The notes: generated by a model from the sequence alone, not told the origin. 64,000 bases of DNA from Pedobacter sp. Leaf176 (GCF_001424305.1 NZ_LMPD01000002.1:564280-628279); one strand, 5' to 3'; positions 49,224 through 58,545 are shown, counted from the stretch's first letter. Made by a program: numbers and translations.

Positions 49224-52208
49224 ATGCAAGGAAAAGGTTTTATTAAGTTTATAGCGATAGTATTAGCTATCGTTTGTGCGTATGCACTTTCTTTTACTTT
49301 GGTCGCATCTAAGGTGGAAAAAGACGCAAAAAACTATGCGAAAGGTGATTTAGCCAAAGAGAAGGCTTATTTAGATTCGATGAGCACTGAAAAAGTTTAC
49401 CCGGTTTTGGGTTTCACTTATCAGTCAGTTAAATCAAAGGAAATCAATTTAGGTCTTGACTTAAAAGGTGGTATCAACGTAACGATGGAGATATCGTTAT
49501 CGGAATTAGTTAAATCATTAGCAGATAATACAACTGACGCTAACTTTAACAAAGCATTGCAAAATGCACAAACCCAGTTAAATGCCGGCGGTAAAGATTA
49601 CATCAAATTATTTGTTGATGAATTCGAAAAATTAAGTCCTGGTGTAAAACTTGCAGATTACTTCTCTAATCAGGATAACGCATCCCAATTAAAACCGAAC
49701 GCGACCAACAACGAAGTTCAGGCTTTCTTATCGAAAGAAGCTGAAAGCGCAATCGATCGTTCCTTTACAATCTTACGTTCTCGTATTGACGGTTTTGGTG
49801 TTGTGAGTCCGAACATGCAAAAACAACCTGGAAGTAACCGCATCTTAATTGAGATGCCGGGTATTCAGGATAAAGAGCGTGTATATAAATTATTACAGGG
49901 TTCGGCAGAATTACAGTTCTGGCAAGTGTATCAGGTACAGGAAGTTGTTTCCTTACTTGAAAACATTAACAAAACCTTAGCATCGACATTAAAAGATACT
50001 AAAGCTGCTGCTGATACTAAAGATACAACTGCTGCTTCTGCGGCTGGCGGTAAATTAGCTGGTTTGGAAAAAGCCGCGACCGACACAACAAAGGGCGGAA
50101 AACTTGCTGGTTTAGGTAAAAAAGATTCTACTGCTGCTAAAGCAGAAATTGCGAAGTCAAACCCATTATTTTCAATATTAAGTGTTCCAACCTACCAGGC
50201 AGAAAATGGTCAGCCTTCGCTGCGCCCAGGACCAATTGTTGGTTGGGTTGCACAAAAAGATACCGCTAAAGTAAATTCATATTTTAGAATGCCGGAGGTT
50301 GCTGCTGCCATTCCTTCTACAATGAAGTTTATGTGGAGTGTTAAACCTATGGAAGGTTCTAAAGTATTTGAACTTTACGCAATTAAAGTGGTTAGTGCTG
50401 ATGGCAAACCGGATTTAGGTGGAGACGCAGTTAGTGATTCACGTAATGATTTTGACCAAAAAGGCAAACCGGAAGTAACGATGTACATGACCAGCGAAGG
50501 TGCTGCGAAATGGAAAAAAATTACTGCTGAAGCTTCTGCAGATCCACAAAATAAAAAATCGATTGCAATTGTATTAGATAATCAGGTTTACTCTGCTCCT
50601 ACTGTTCAGAACGAAATTCCTAACGGTGTTTCTTCTATCTCAGGAAACTTCACTCAAGAGGATACTAAAGATTTATCGAACATTTTAAAAGCCGGTAAAT
50701 TACCTGCTCCTGCTCGTATCGCAGGCAGCTTCGTTGTTGGTCCTACTTTAGGTGCACAGGCCATTCACGATGGTTTAATCTCCTTCGTAATTGCATTTAT
50801 TGTAATCTTAATCTTCATGGCATTGTATTATCACCGTGCCGGTTGGGTTGCTAACTTCGCCTTATTATTAAACTTATTCTTCATTATTGGTATTCTTGTT
50901 TCCTTAGGTGCTGTATTAACATTACCTGGTATTGCTGGTATAGTTTTAACCATCGGTTTATCGGTTGATGCAAACATCTTAATCTTCGAACGTGTTCGTG
51001 AGGAACTTGCTCTCGGTAAGAATACTGCTGCTGCGATTAAAGAAGGATTTAAACATGCAATGCCATCAATCATTGACTCAAACGTTACCTTATTCATTTT
51101 AGGTGCTATCCTTTACGTTTTCGGAAGTGGTCCGGTGCAAGGTTTTGCAACAACATTGTGTATTGGTATTCTGTCTTCATTGTTTGCTGCTGTTGCGATT
51201 TCAAGAGTTGTGTTCGATTCATTATTAAACCGTAAGGTTGAGGTTAGTTTCGATAATAACTTTACTCGTAACGCATTCAAAAACTTAGCTTTCAACTTCG
51301 TTGGCCGCCGTAAAATCTACTATGTAATCTCTACAATTATTATTGTTGCAGGTATTGGAATGTACTTTAAAAATGGTGGTTTAAACTTAGGTGTCGATTT
51401 CAAAGGTGGTAGAACTTATTTAGTTCACTTCGATAAAGCGGTTAATACGGAGGATTTAAAAACAAAACTAAATCCGGTTTTCGGAAATGAAACGCCTGAG
51501 GTTAAAACTGCTGGCGAAGATAGCCAGGTAAAAATTACAACTACTTTTCATATTGAAGATCAGGATCCTAAAACAGATAAAGTAGTAGAAGATGCTTTAA
51601 ATAAAGGCTTATCAGGTTCTAAATATGAAATTGTAAGCTCGCAAAAAGTAACGCCAATTATTGCCAGTGATATTGTGAATGGTGCATTCTACGCGGTATT
51701 GATTTCATGTTTATTCATGTTTATCTATATCGTTATCCGATTCAAAAAATGGCAATATGGATTGGGTGCGGTTATCGCATTATTCCATGATGTTTTGATG
51801 GTATTATCATTCTATACAATTTTAGATGGCCTAATGCCTTTCTCATTAGAAATTGGTCAGGATTTTATCGCAGCGATTTTAACCGTAATGGGTTACACCA
51901 TGACGGAGACCGTAGTTGTATTCGACCGTATCCGTGAGAAATTAAAAGAAGCCGGTAAAGATGATTTACATGGCGAAGAACGTAATCAATTAATCAACTT
52001 CGCACTAAACAGTACATTAAGTCGTACAATTTTGACGTCGTTAACCGTGTTCTTTGTATTATTGGTTATCTTCATCTTTGGTGGCGATAGCATCCGCGGA
52101 TTCATCTTCGCATTATTAATTGGTCGTATCATTGGTACGTACTCATCATTATGCATCTCTACGCCTATCGTAATCGATTTGGGTAGCTCTGCTGAAAAGA
52201 AAAACTAG
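49224..52208 (+). CDS. secDF: Fused protein-export membrane protein SecDF
   Basis: A 994-residue single chain combining SecD and SecF, which use the proton gradient to pull proteins through SecYEG. The SecD part has helix 1, the first conserved motif LGLDLKGGINVTMEIS (about 75-90), the large P1 periplasmic domain, and helices with GLSVDANILIFERVREE. The SecF part begins about 690 with NLGVDFKGGRTYLVHF and has TMTETVVVFDRIREKLKE. Both proton-path Asp/Arg signatures are present. An Ala/Lys/Thr-rich segment (about 254-312) with a duplicated GGKLAGL sits in P1. It is monocistronic with its own terminator. Confidence 0.96.
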   Translation: MQGKGFIKFIAIVLAIVCAYALSFTLVASKVEKDAKNYAKGDLAKEKAYLDSMSTEKVYPVLGFTYQSVKSKEINLGLDLKGGINVTMEISLSELVKSLADNTTDANFNKALQNAQTQLNAGGKDYIKLFVDEFEKLSPGVKLADYFSNQDNASQLKPNATNNEVQAFLSKEAESAIDRSFTILRSRIDGFGVVSPNMQKQPGSNRILIEMPGIQDKERVYKLLQGSAELQFWQVYQVQEVVSLLENINKTLASTLKDTKAAADTKDTTAASAAGGKLAGLEKAATDTTKGGKLAGLGKKDSTAAKAEIAKSNPLFSILSVPTYQAENGQPSLRPGPIVGWVAQKDTAKVNSYFRMPEVAAAIPSTMKFMWSVKPMEGSKVFELYAIKVVSADGKPDLGGDAVSDSRNDFDQKGKPEVTMYMTSEGAAKWKKITAEASADPQNKKSIAIVLDNQVYSAPTVQNEIPNGVSSISGNFTQEDTKDLSNILKAGKLPAPARIAGSFVVGPTLGAQAIHDGLISFVIAFIVILIFMALYYHRAGWVANFALLLNLFFIIGILVSLGAVLTLPGIAGIVLTIGLSVDANILIFERVREELALGKNTAAAIKEGFKHAMPSIIDSNVTLFILGAILYVFGSGPVQGFATTLCIGILSSLFAAVAISRVVFDSLLNRKVEVSFDNNFTRNAFKNLAFNFVGRRKIYYVISTIIIVAGIGMYFKNGGLNLGVDFKGGRTYLVHFDKAVNTEDLKTKLNPVFGNETPEVKTAGEDSQVKITTTFHIEDQDPKTDKVVEDALNKGLSGSKYEIVSSQKVTPIIASDIVNGAFYAVLISCLFMFIYIVIRFKKWQYGLGAVIALFHDVLMVLSFYTILDGLMPFSLEIGQDFIAAILTVMGYTMTETVVVFDRIREKLKEAGKDDLHGEERNQLINFALNSTLSRTILTSLTVFFVLLVIFIFGGDSIRGFIFALLIGRIIGTYSSLCISTPIVIDLGSSAEKKN

Positions 52209-52228
52209 AAATAGATTCTTAAATATTG

Positions 52229-52265
52229 AACGCCTTCCCGATAAATCGTGAAGGCGTTTTTTTTT
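52229..52265 (+). terminator. Rho-independent terminator after secDF
   Basis: AACGCCTTC (52229-52237) pairs with GAAGGCGTT (52250-52258) and runs into about nine T. Confidence 0.92.
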
Positions 52266-52400
52266 GCCTCACCCCTTGAAAGGAAGAAGCATGGCGAATT
52301 TCGTAGCTGCCCTCTCCAAAAGAGAGGGTTCTAATGTTCAGTACTTTAAACCTAGAGGTTCGAACCAACATTCTTTGTATCCCTCTCTTCCGGATAGGAA
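52266..52400. repeat. CCCC/CCCTCTCC palindromic repeat copies
   Basis: CCTCACCCCTTGAAAGGAAG (about 52267) and CCCTCTCCAAAAGAGAGGG (about 52312) are palindromic elements of the kind found inside thyA and after accD; CCCTCTCTTCCGG follows near 52382. An 85-codon frame over this stretch is repeat-derived and I do not call it a gene. The rest of the gap to 52570 holds only a weak -7-like TATCTTTT (52532-52539). Confidence 0.65.
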
Positions 52401-52570
52401 TTCCAAAATTAAAATAAATCACAAACTTTCACAGGCTGAGGCTATAGAGATCCTTTCAGTCATCTCAACGTTATATCTGAATACTAGCAATAAGAAACGG
52501 TTTCCAAACTCCATTTTCTAAACCTTTTGGCTATCTTTTTGTTAGATTAGTAACAGATAAAGCATTAAAA

Positions 52571-53896
52571 ATGGATTTACAACTTCCCATAAGTGAATAC
52601 CCAAGAGTAGTTATCGTTGGTGGTGGATTTGGCGGAATTGAACTAGCTAAACGATTAAAAAATAAACCTTTTCAAGTCGTTATGTTAGATAAACATAACT
52701 ATCATACTTTCCAGCCCTTACTATATCAGGTTGCTACCGGTGGTTTAGAGGCTGATTCAATTGCTTTCCCTCTGCGCAAGATATTTAAAGGTCAGGATAA
52801 CCTGGTTTTCAGGGTTACCAAGGTAACACAGGTCAATGCGGCTGAAAATTGCCTGATTACTGATATCGGTAAAGTGCGTTATGATTATCTGGTTATTGCC
52901 ACAGGTTCAACCAGTAACTTTTTTGGCAACAAGGAAATTGAGGCGAACTCTATGCCAATGAAATCAATTCCTGAGGCTTTGGATTTAAGAAGTTTAATTT
53001 TACAAAATTTCGAAAAATCGCTAATTGAAAAAGACTTAAATAAGAAGAGTGCATTGTTAAACTTCGTTGTAGTTGGCGGAGGGCCAACCGGCGTGGAAAC
53101 TGCTGGAGCAATATCAGAGCTTAAAAAACACGTTATTCCGAACGATTATCCTGAAATGGATCTAAGCAAGATTAACATTTATTTAATTGAAAACTCCCCT
53201 GAACTACTTGGCCCTATGTCGCCGCAGGCACAAAAAAAGTCGAAAGAATTTTTGATTAGAATGGGTGTTCAGGTAATGAATGAAACAAGAGTGCTGGGTT
53301 ATGACGGACTTACCCTTTCCTTGCAGGATAAAGCACCGATTTTGAGCTCTACAGTGATTTGGAGTGCTGGTGTTAAGGGAGAGGTGTTACCTGGCTTAGA
53401 TAAAGCTGAAGTTGTTCGTGGCGGCAGGCTAAAAACAGACACTCAAAACTTAGTTGTTGGTTACCAGAATATCTATGCAATTGGGGATGTCGCAGCGATA
53501 ATCGATGCAGATACACCGAACGGCCATCCGGGAGTCGCACCAGCGGCCATTCAACAAGGTCATCATTTAGCTAAAAACCTAATCAATATTAAAAACAATA
53601 GGCCTTTAGAAAAATTTAAATACTTCGACAAGGGCTCTATGGCCACTGTTGGACGAAATAAAGCCGTTGTAGATATTGGCAAAATCCATTTCCAGGGCAT
53701 ATTTGCCTGGTTTACCTGGATGTTTGTTCACTTAATGACCCTGGTAGGTTTCCGAAACAAAATCATCGTTTTCATTAACTGGCTCTGGAGCTATTTCAGT
53801 TATGACAGAGGAACACGTTTGATTATCAGAACTTTTGCAAAAGACAGAAGTGTCGATTATCGGGCAGAAGTTCAGAGCGTGAAGGAAGTTCATTAG
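52571..53896 (+). CDS. ndh: Type II NADH dehydrogenase (NDH-2), FAD-dependent
   Basis: A 441-residue membrane-associated flavoprotein that passes electrons from NADH to quinone without pumping protons. The FAD Rossmann motif is VVIVGGGFGGIELAKRL (about 13-29), followed by MLDKHNYHTFQPLLYQVATGGL (in part the quinone site). The NADH motif is FVVVGGGPTGVETAGA (about 161-176), and the second FAD segment is IYAIGDVAA with the AAIQQG motif. C-terminal amphipathic and hydrophobic helices (about 365-405) would bind the membrane. The function is well supported; a related oxidoreductase is less likely. Confidence 0.92.
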   Translation: MDLQLPISEYPRVVIVGGGFGGIELAKRLKNKPFQVVMLDKHNYHTFQPLLYQVATGGLEADSIAFPLRKIFKGQDNLVFRVTKVTQVNAAENCLITDIGKVRYDYLVIATGSTSNFFGNKEIEANSMPMKSIPEALDLRSLILQNFEKSLIEKDLNKKSALLNFVVVGGGPTGVETAGAISELKKHVIPNDYPEMDLSKINIYLIENSPELLGPMSPQAQKKSKEFLIRMGVQVMNETRVLGYDGLTLSLQDKAPILSSTVIWSAGVKGEVLPGLDKAEVVRGGRLKTDTQNLVVGYQNIYAIGDVAAIIDADTPNGHPGVAPAAIQQGHHLAKNLINIKNNRPLEKFKYFDKGSMATVGRNKAVVDIGKIHFQGIFAWFTWMFVHLMTLVGFRNKIIVFINWLWSYFSYDRGTRLIIRTFAKDRSVDYRAEVQSVKEVH

Positions 53897-53903
53897 GCAA
53901 TGG

Positions 53904-53949
53904 TAATCGGTAATCGGTAATCGGTAATCGGTAATCGGTAATCGGTAAT
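53904..53949. repeat. Heptamer tandem repeat (TAATCGG)6
   Basis: Six perfect TAATCGG units (53904-53945) plus a partial TAAT start 7 bases after the ndh stop codon. Confidence 0.97.
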
Positions 53950-54042
53950 TAAAGGAAACTTGAATCTAACCTAAAAGTTTTTAACCTTGCTTCTTTTCTT
54001 TGCAAAAAACTTTACGCAATTTCGGTTAAGTAATAAGAAAAC

Positions 54043-54903
54043 ATGAACCCAAACAAATTCAAATTAATCGAATGCCCACGTGATGCCATGCAAGGCTTAC
54101 ATGATTTCGTTCCGACTGAATTAAAGGCAGAATATTTGAATTTATTACTTCAGGTCGGTTTTGATACACTGGATTTTGGAAGTTTCGTTTCGCCAAGAGC
54201 CATCCCCCAAATGGCAGATACAGCTGAAGTTTTAAGCAGGTTGGATTTGACTACAAGTTCTACTAAACTGTTAGCAATTGTTGCTAATATAAGAGGCGTA
54301 GAAGACGCTATAAATCACGAGCAAATAAGTTATCTGGGTTTTCCATTTTCAATTTCGGAGACGTTCCAGCAGCGTAATACAAATTCCAGCATATCGCAAT
54401 CCTTAAACACAGTTGAAGAAATGCTTTCACTCTGTGTTAAAAGCAATAAAACTGCTGTTGTTTATTTATCGATGGGTTTCGGTAACCCTTATGGTGATGA
54501 ATGGAACTATGAAATTGTTGAAAAATGGGCTGATATTTTAGTGAATAAAGGCGTTAAAGTCTTATCGCTTGCCGATACCGTTGGTGTTTCTACCCCCCAC
54601 AAAATAACAGCAATTCTCCCAAAACTGATTTCTAAATTTGGCAGTACAGAAATTGGAATACACCTGCACTCCACGCCTACCGATCGACTTGAAAAAATAG
54701 AAGCAGCTTATGATTGCGGTGTTAAGAGAATAGATTCAGCATTAAAAGGTTTTGGTGGCTGCCCAATGGCAGCTGACGATTTAACGGGTAACATCGCCAC
54801 AGAAGCTGTATTTAGCTTTTTAACATCCAAAGGAGAAAAGCTAAATCTCAATATGGAAAAGTGGAATGAGGCGATGGTTTTGTCAGGAAAAATATTTGGG
54901 TGA
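54043..54903 (+). CDS. Hydroxymethylglutaryl-CoA lyase
   Basis: A 286-residue DRE-TIM barrel lyase splitting HMG-CoA into acetyl-CoA and acetoacetate, the last step of leucine breakdown. LIECPRDAMQG (about 8-18) holds the catalytic Arg-Asp. GIHLHSTPTDRLE (about 206-218) has the metal-binding His-x-His. RIDSALKGFGGCPMAADDLTGN (in part) gives the catalytic Cys loop GFGGCPMA and the Asn ligand. All key residues are present, although the opening ECPRDAMQ differs from the usual EVGPRDGLQ. No other leucine-catabolic genes adjoin it. Confidence 0.9.
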   Translation: MNPNKFKLIECPRDAMQGLHDFVPTELKAEYLNLLLQVGFDTLDFGSFVSPRAIPQMADTAEVLSRLDLTTSSTKLLAIVANIRGVEDAINHEQISYLGFPFSISETFQQRNTNSSISQSLNTVEEMLSLCVKSNKTAVVYLSMGFGNPYGDEWNYEIVEKWADILVNKGVKVLSLADTVGVSTPHKITAILPKLISKFGSTEIGIHLHSTPTDRLEKIEAAYDCGVKRIDSALKGFGGCPMAADDLTGNIATEAVFSFLTSKGEKLNLNMEKWNEAMVLSGKIFG

Positions 54904-54923
54904 GTTCCTTTAACTCCCGAGGT

Positions 54924-55007
54924 CGTCATTTCGAGCGGAGTGAAACGCAGTCGAGAAATCTATATCAAAAGATTTCTCCATTTCGCTGCGCTTCAGTCGA
55001 AATGACG
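54924..55007. repeat. Long palindromic element between convergent genes
   Basis: An 84-base imperfect hairpin: CGTCATTTCGA at the left end against TCGAAATGACG at the right, with inner arms CGAGAAATCT / AGATTTCTC around a short loop. It is the well-spread Bacteroidota STTCGA-type intergenic hairpin and may serve as a bidirectional terminator for the HMG-CoA lyase and GNAT genes. CCTCGCAATGACAT follows at 55024. Confidence 0.8.
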
Positions 55008-55049
55008 ATATTAACAACCGGTGCCTCGCAATGACATATAATTAGATTA

Positions 55050-55472
55050 TTATATTTTCTTTACCATTTTAAAATGCTGTATTCCTGCTTCTTCAAACTG
55101 TTCTCCCTCTGCTACGAAACCAAATTTTGCATATAAGCTCATGGCATCCAACTGGGAGTTTAAGTAGATATAATGAGCGTCTTCGGGTAAATCAGAAAGT
55201 GCCTCTGCAATTAAAGCGCGACCAACACCTTGACCTCTAAAATCCTTCAATACAGCAAAACGTTCTAATTTATAACCTAAATCTGTTTTACGCCAGCGGC
55301 AGGCGCCGCAAGGTTGCCCATTTTGTGTAGCGAGAAAATGAATGGATTCGTCTTCGTGTTCCCATTCCAGTTCGGGCGGGCAATTCTGCTCGTCTACAAA
55401 CACAATTTTACGTATAGCAAATACCTTATCTAAATCTTCAGGGTGGTTGACTTTTTGAACTAGCAGACTCAT
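55050..55472 (-). CDS. GNAT family N-acetyltransferase (ElaA-like)
   Basis: A 140-residue GNAT protein. The acetyl-CoA pyrophosphate loop is VLKDFRGQGVGRALIAEAL (about 74-92). The N-terminal part with FAIRKIVFVDEQNCPPELEWEHEDE matches ElaA/YjcF-type acetyltransferases, and YAKFGFVAEGEQFEEAGIQHFKM gives the C-terminal strand and His. The acceptor substrate is unknown. Its ATG overlaps the stop of the iron-permease-like gene by 4 bases (ATGA), so the two are one operon. Confidence 0.88.
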   Translation of the reverse strand: MSLLVQKVNHPEDLDKVFAIRKIVFVDEQNCPPELEWEHEDESIHFLATQNGQPCGACRWRKTDLGYKLERFAVLKDFRGQGVGRALIAEALSDLPEDAHYIYLNSQLDAMSLYAKFGFVAEGEQFEEAGIQHFKMVKKI

Positions 55473-55954
55473 TGTTTATCGTATTTAAAATGTTTATTGT
55501 TTATTAACTTAATCTCGTTTAACTCTTTCGCAACGTCGATGGAGTGCGAGCAATGAATATCGGCTTCTTTTTTTGCAAGCGTAGCAATCGTAACATAAAA
55601 TTTATGCAACTGGTCCAATTCTTTTTCACTTAAATCTTCAATATCAACCATGCGGTTGCTTGCACCTTGTTGCGCAGCAATCAATTCATTTAACTTTAAT
55701 TGGATGGCCTTTCCATCCTTATTCTGTGCTTTCTGGATTAGAAATACCATTAAGAAAGTAATAATCGTGGTTCCCGTGTTGATGACCAATTGCCATGTCT
55801 CTGAGTAGTTGAAAAGCGGACCTGTAACGGCCCAGATAATTACAATTGCTGTAGCAGAAATAAAAGCAATGGAGCTGCCTGTAAATTTAGTTGCAGCGTT
55901 GGCAAACTTCTCAAAAAAATTATTTTTTTTGGTATCGGTTTTAGATTTTGTCAT
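55469..55954 (-). CDS. Low-affinity iron permease family membrane protein
   Basis: A 161-residue protein of the low-affinity iron permease family (PF04120-like), named for yeast FET4 homologues. Two membrane helices lie at about 24-48 and 57-77, around GPLFNYSETWQLVINTGTTIITFLMVF (in part), followed by QNKDGKAIQLKLNELIAA, a strong family motif. Direct evidence for iron transport by bacterial members is weak. ATG 55954 is preferred over an ATG at 56002 because a TATATTTA box lies just upstream of it, inside the longer frame. Co-transcribed with the GNAT gene. Confidence 0.85.
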   Translation of the reverse strand: MTKSKTDTKKNNFFEKFANAATKFTGSSIAFISATAIVIIWAVTGPLFNYSETWQLVINTGTTIITFLMVFLIQKAQNKDGKAIQLKLNELIAAQQGASNRMVDIEDLSEKELDQLHKFYVTIATLAKKEADIHCSHSIDVAKELNEIKLINNKHFKYDKQ

Positions 55955-55990
55955 CACAATTCGTTTGCTTAAATATAGCATAAAACAACC

Positions 55991-56025
55991 AAAAAGCGCC
56001 ATAAGTTTTACAACTTAAGGCGCTT
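55991..56025 (-). terminator. Terminator of the fba gene
   Basis: On the minus strand AAGCGCC-TAAGTT-type arms (56012-56025 with 55994-56007, one mismatch) close on a 4-base loop and end in TTTTT. Confidence 0.8.
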
Positions 56026-56093
56026 CTATTTAACTATTGAATAAATGATTTTGAATGACTGAATATTTATTTCAGCTAAAAAATCAGTCGATA

Positions 56094-57173
56094 TTATAAC
56101 TTATCGTTCGCATTAATACAGTTTAAATCTTCGAAAGCAGTCGTTAAACGCTTAACGAAAGTCTCTTCACCTTTACGTAACCAAACACGTGGGTCATAAT
56201 ATTTTTTGTTAGGTTTATCATCGCCATCAGGGTTACCGATTTGGCCCTGAAGATAAGCCTCATTCTTTTTGTAATATTCTAAAATACCCTCCCAAAATGC
56301 CCATTGCATATCGGTATCAATATTCATTTTAATAGCACCATAGGAAATTGCCTCTCTTATTTCCTCCTGAGAAGAACCTGAGCCACCGTGGAAAACGAAA
56401 TTAATTGGTTTTTCGGCAGTTAAATTAAATTTCTCTTTAACGAAATCCTGAGAGTTTTTCAAAATTACTGGTTGTAATTTCACGTTACCCGGTTTGTATA
56501 CACCATGTACGTTACCGAATGCCGCTGCAACCGTAAAACGCGGAGAAACTTTGCTTAGTTCTTCATAAGCATAAGCCACTTCACTTGGCTGAGTATATAA
56601 TTTTGAGCTGTCTACATCGCTGTTATCAACACCATCTTCTTCGCCACCTGTAACACCAAGTTCGATTTCAATCGTCATGTTCATTTTCGCCATGCGGGCA
56701 AAATATTGAGCACAAATCTCCATATTTTCTTCAATCGGCTCTTCCGAAAGGTCTAACATGTGCGATGAAAACAACGGTTTTCCGGTTTCAGCGAAGAATT
56801 TTTCACCATGTTCTAAAAGGCCATCAATCCAAGGCAGCAATTTTTTTGCGGCGTGGTCGGTATGTAAAACCACGGCAACACCATAATGTTCTGCCAATAA
56901 ATGTACATGTTTAGCTGCCGATACAGCACCTAAAATACATGCCTGCAACTTCTCATTATCTAAAGATTTACCTGCATAGAATTGCGCACCTCCGTTAGAT
57001 AATTGAATCATAACCGGCGAATTTACTGCCTTTGCAGTTTCCAATACCGCATTAACCGTATTTGTACCGGTTACGTTAACTGCTGGTAAAGCAAACTGAT
57101 GTTTTTTAGCCTGCTCAAACAATTCTTGAACGGCATCTCCGTAAATTACGCCTTTGTAGCCTTTTAAACTCAT
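56094..57173 (-). CDS. fba: Class II fructose-bisphosphate aldolase
   Basis: A 359-residue zinc-dependent aldolase, E. coli FbaA type, cleaving fructose-1,6-bisphosphate to DHAP and glyceraldehyde-3-phosphate. VVLHTDHAAKKLLPWIDGLL carries the zinc His and Asp (in VLHTDHA), SSHMLDLSEEPIEENM the catalytic loop region, IEIELGVTGGEEDGVDN the zinc Glu motif, ASAAFGNVHGVYKPG-like AFGNVHGVY the next His, and FHGGSGSS the phosphate loop. The length matches FbaA. Monocistronic, with a terminator 70 bases downstream. Confidence 0.95.
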   Translation of the reverse strand: MSLKGYKGVIYGDAVQELFEQAKKHQFALPAVNVTGTNTVNAVLETAKAVNSPVMIQLSNGGAQFYAGKSLDNEKLQACILGAVSAAKHVHLLAEHYGVAVVLHTDHAAKKLLPWIDGLLEHGEKFFAETGKPLFSSHMLDLSEEPIEENMEICAQYFARMAKMNMTIEIELGVTGGEEDGVDNSDVDSSKLYTQPSEVAYAYEELSKVSPRFTVAAAFGNVHGVYKPGNVKLQPVILKNSQDFVKEKFNLTAEKPINFVFHGGSGSSQEEIREAISYGAIKMNIDTDMQWAFWEGILEYYKKNEAYLQGQIGNPDGDDKPNKKYYDPRVWLRKGEETFVKRLTTAFEDLNCINANDKL

Positions 57174-57195
57174 CTCTTGTTAATTTTATTAAGTC

Positions 57196-57203
57196 CGAAG
57201 TTA
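57196..57203 (-). promoter_or_regulatory. Probable -7 box for fba
   Basis: On the minus strand TAACTTCG, one mismatch from TAnnTTTG, 22 bases before the ATG. The rest of the divergent gap to accD has two TTTGGTCATT copies (57374, 57401) and nothing else recognisable. Confidence 0.4.
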
Positions 57204-57484
57204 TAAAAAAAAATAACATTTCATGCTTTTGTAACAACAGAATTATTTGCCTTACAATCAGATAAAGGCAATTTAGTGTAAAAAAGACATTATGCTTAGT
57301 GTAAAAAAAACACTCTTATAAAATATCCGAATTTTCAATAATCAATTTGGAACATAGTGAACGGATAATGATAGTTTGGTCATTGGAATTTGAGATTTGG
57401 TCATTCTTTGCAATTGGTTATTGGTAATTCTTAATCTTTATTATATTTTTCGTTTCTTTGCAATCCAATTCTTTAAAAAATTAT

Positions 57485-58330
57485 ATGGCTTGGTTTAAGA
57501 GAGAGAATAAAGGTATCATTACCACAACGGAAGAGAAGAAAGAGGCACCAGATGGCGTGTGGAATAAGTGTCCGAATTGCAAAAAACCGTTACATCAAAC
57601 CGAATTACAGGAAAACAAATATGTTTGTCATTACTGCGATTACCATTTGAGAGTAGGTTCCAAAGAATATTTCGAAGTTTTATTTGATAATAATGAGTTT
57701 GAAGAACTTTTCGCAAACCTAACGTCAGGAGATCCTTTAAACTTTAACGATAATAAACCCTATACCGATAGAATTATAGAAAGTCAGGCTAAAACAGGCT
57801 TAAAAGATGCCATCCGCGCTGGCGTTGGCAAAATTGAGGGCCAGGATTTGGTGATTGCCTGCATGGATTTCGCCTTTATTGGAGGCTCTATGGGCTCTGT
57901 GGTGGGAGAAAAAATTGCCCGTTCAATCGATTACAGCATTAAACATAAAATTCCGTTCCTGATGATTTCAAAATCAGGCGGTGCACGTATGATGGAGGCT
58001 GCATTTTCATTAATGCAAATGGCCAAAACATCTGCAAAACTGGCTTTATTGAGCCAGGCAAAGATCCCATACATCTCTCTGCTTACCGACCCTACAACTG
58101 GTGGCGTTACTGCATCATACGCAATGCTTGGCGACATTAATATTGCAGAACCAGGCGCATTAATCGGCTTTGCCGGTCCGCGGGTAATTAAAGAAACCAT
58201 TAAAAAAGACTTGCCTAAAGGATTCCAGACTTCTGAATTCGTTTTAGAGCACGGTTTCCTTGATTTTATTGTAGATAGAAGAGCCATGAAAGCAAAATTA
58301 GGCGCTTTTATTAAAATGATGAATAATTAA
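57485..58330 (+). CDS. accD: Acetyl-CoA carboxylase carboxyltransferase subunit beta
   Basis: A 281-residue AccD that, with AccA, transfers the carboxyl group from biotin to acetyl-CoA, the committed step of fatty-acid synthesis. The N-terminal zinc ribbon is complete (Cys29, Cys32, Cys48, Cys51). The crotonase-like core follows: [48 protein letters not shown] and GFAGPRVIK. Start ATG 57485 is chosen because it gives the standard MAWFKR opening; an upstream in-frame TTG would add nine residues. AccA is not in the window. Confidence 0.95.
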   Translation: MAWFKRENKGIITTTEEKKEAPDGVWNKCPNCKKPLHQTELQENKYVCHYCDYHLRVGSKEYFEVLFDNNEFEELFANLTSGDPLNFNDNKPYTDRIIESQAKTGLKDAIRAGVGKIEGQDLVIACMDFAFIGGSMGSVVGEKIARSIDYSIKHKIPFLMISKSGGARMMEAAFSLMQMAKTSAKLALLSQAKIPYISLLTDPTTGGVTASYAMLGDINIAEPGALIGFAGPRVIKETIKKDLPKGFQTSEFVLEHGFLDFIVDRRAMKAKLGAFIKMMNN

Positions 58331-58365
58331 AGCCTCACCCCAACCCTCTCCAAAGGAGAGGGAGT
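58331..58365. repeat. CCCTCTCC palindromic repeat copy
   Basis: CCTCACCCCAACCCTCTCC then AAA and GGAGAGGG (58344-58351 with 58355-58362) directly after the accD stop codon. No T-tail. Same family as at 52266-52400 and inside thyA. Confidence 0.7.
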
Positions 58366-58388
58366 TGCAAACTTATAAAAATTTTCAG

Positions 58389-58433
58389 AAAAGCAGGGCT
58401 TGAATAACATCGGTTATCTCAGTCCTGCTTTTT
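58389..58433 (+). terminator. Possible terminator of accD
   Basis: AAAAGCAGG (58389-58397) pairs with CCTGCTTTT (58424-58432) across a partly paired loop, followed by a T. It may itself derive from the AGTCCTGCTTT repeat. Confidence 0.5.
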
Positions 58434-58545
58434 GCTTGTAGTACCGATTGGAAAAAAATCGTTAGCTACCGCGTCAATCAGGTTTAGATAATACGGGTTT
58501 TGTAGTTCTTGGGGAAGGTAGTTTAAACCACCCCGCCTCCCAATG

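Noticed and set aside
52355..52375. GGTTCGAACC stretch resembling a tRNA T-arm
   Set aside because: No acceptor stem or anticodon arm can be built around it; it lies in repeat-rich spacer.
52264..52521. 85-codon plus-strand frame after secDF
   Set aside because: It begins inside the secDF terminator T-run and translates palindromic repeat copies (PHPLKGR); no recognisable domain.
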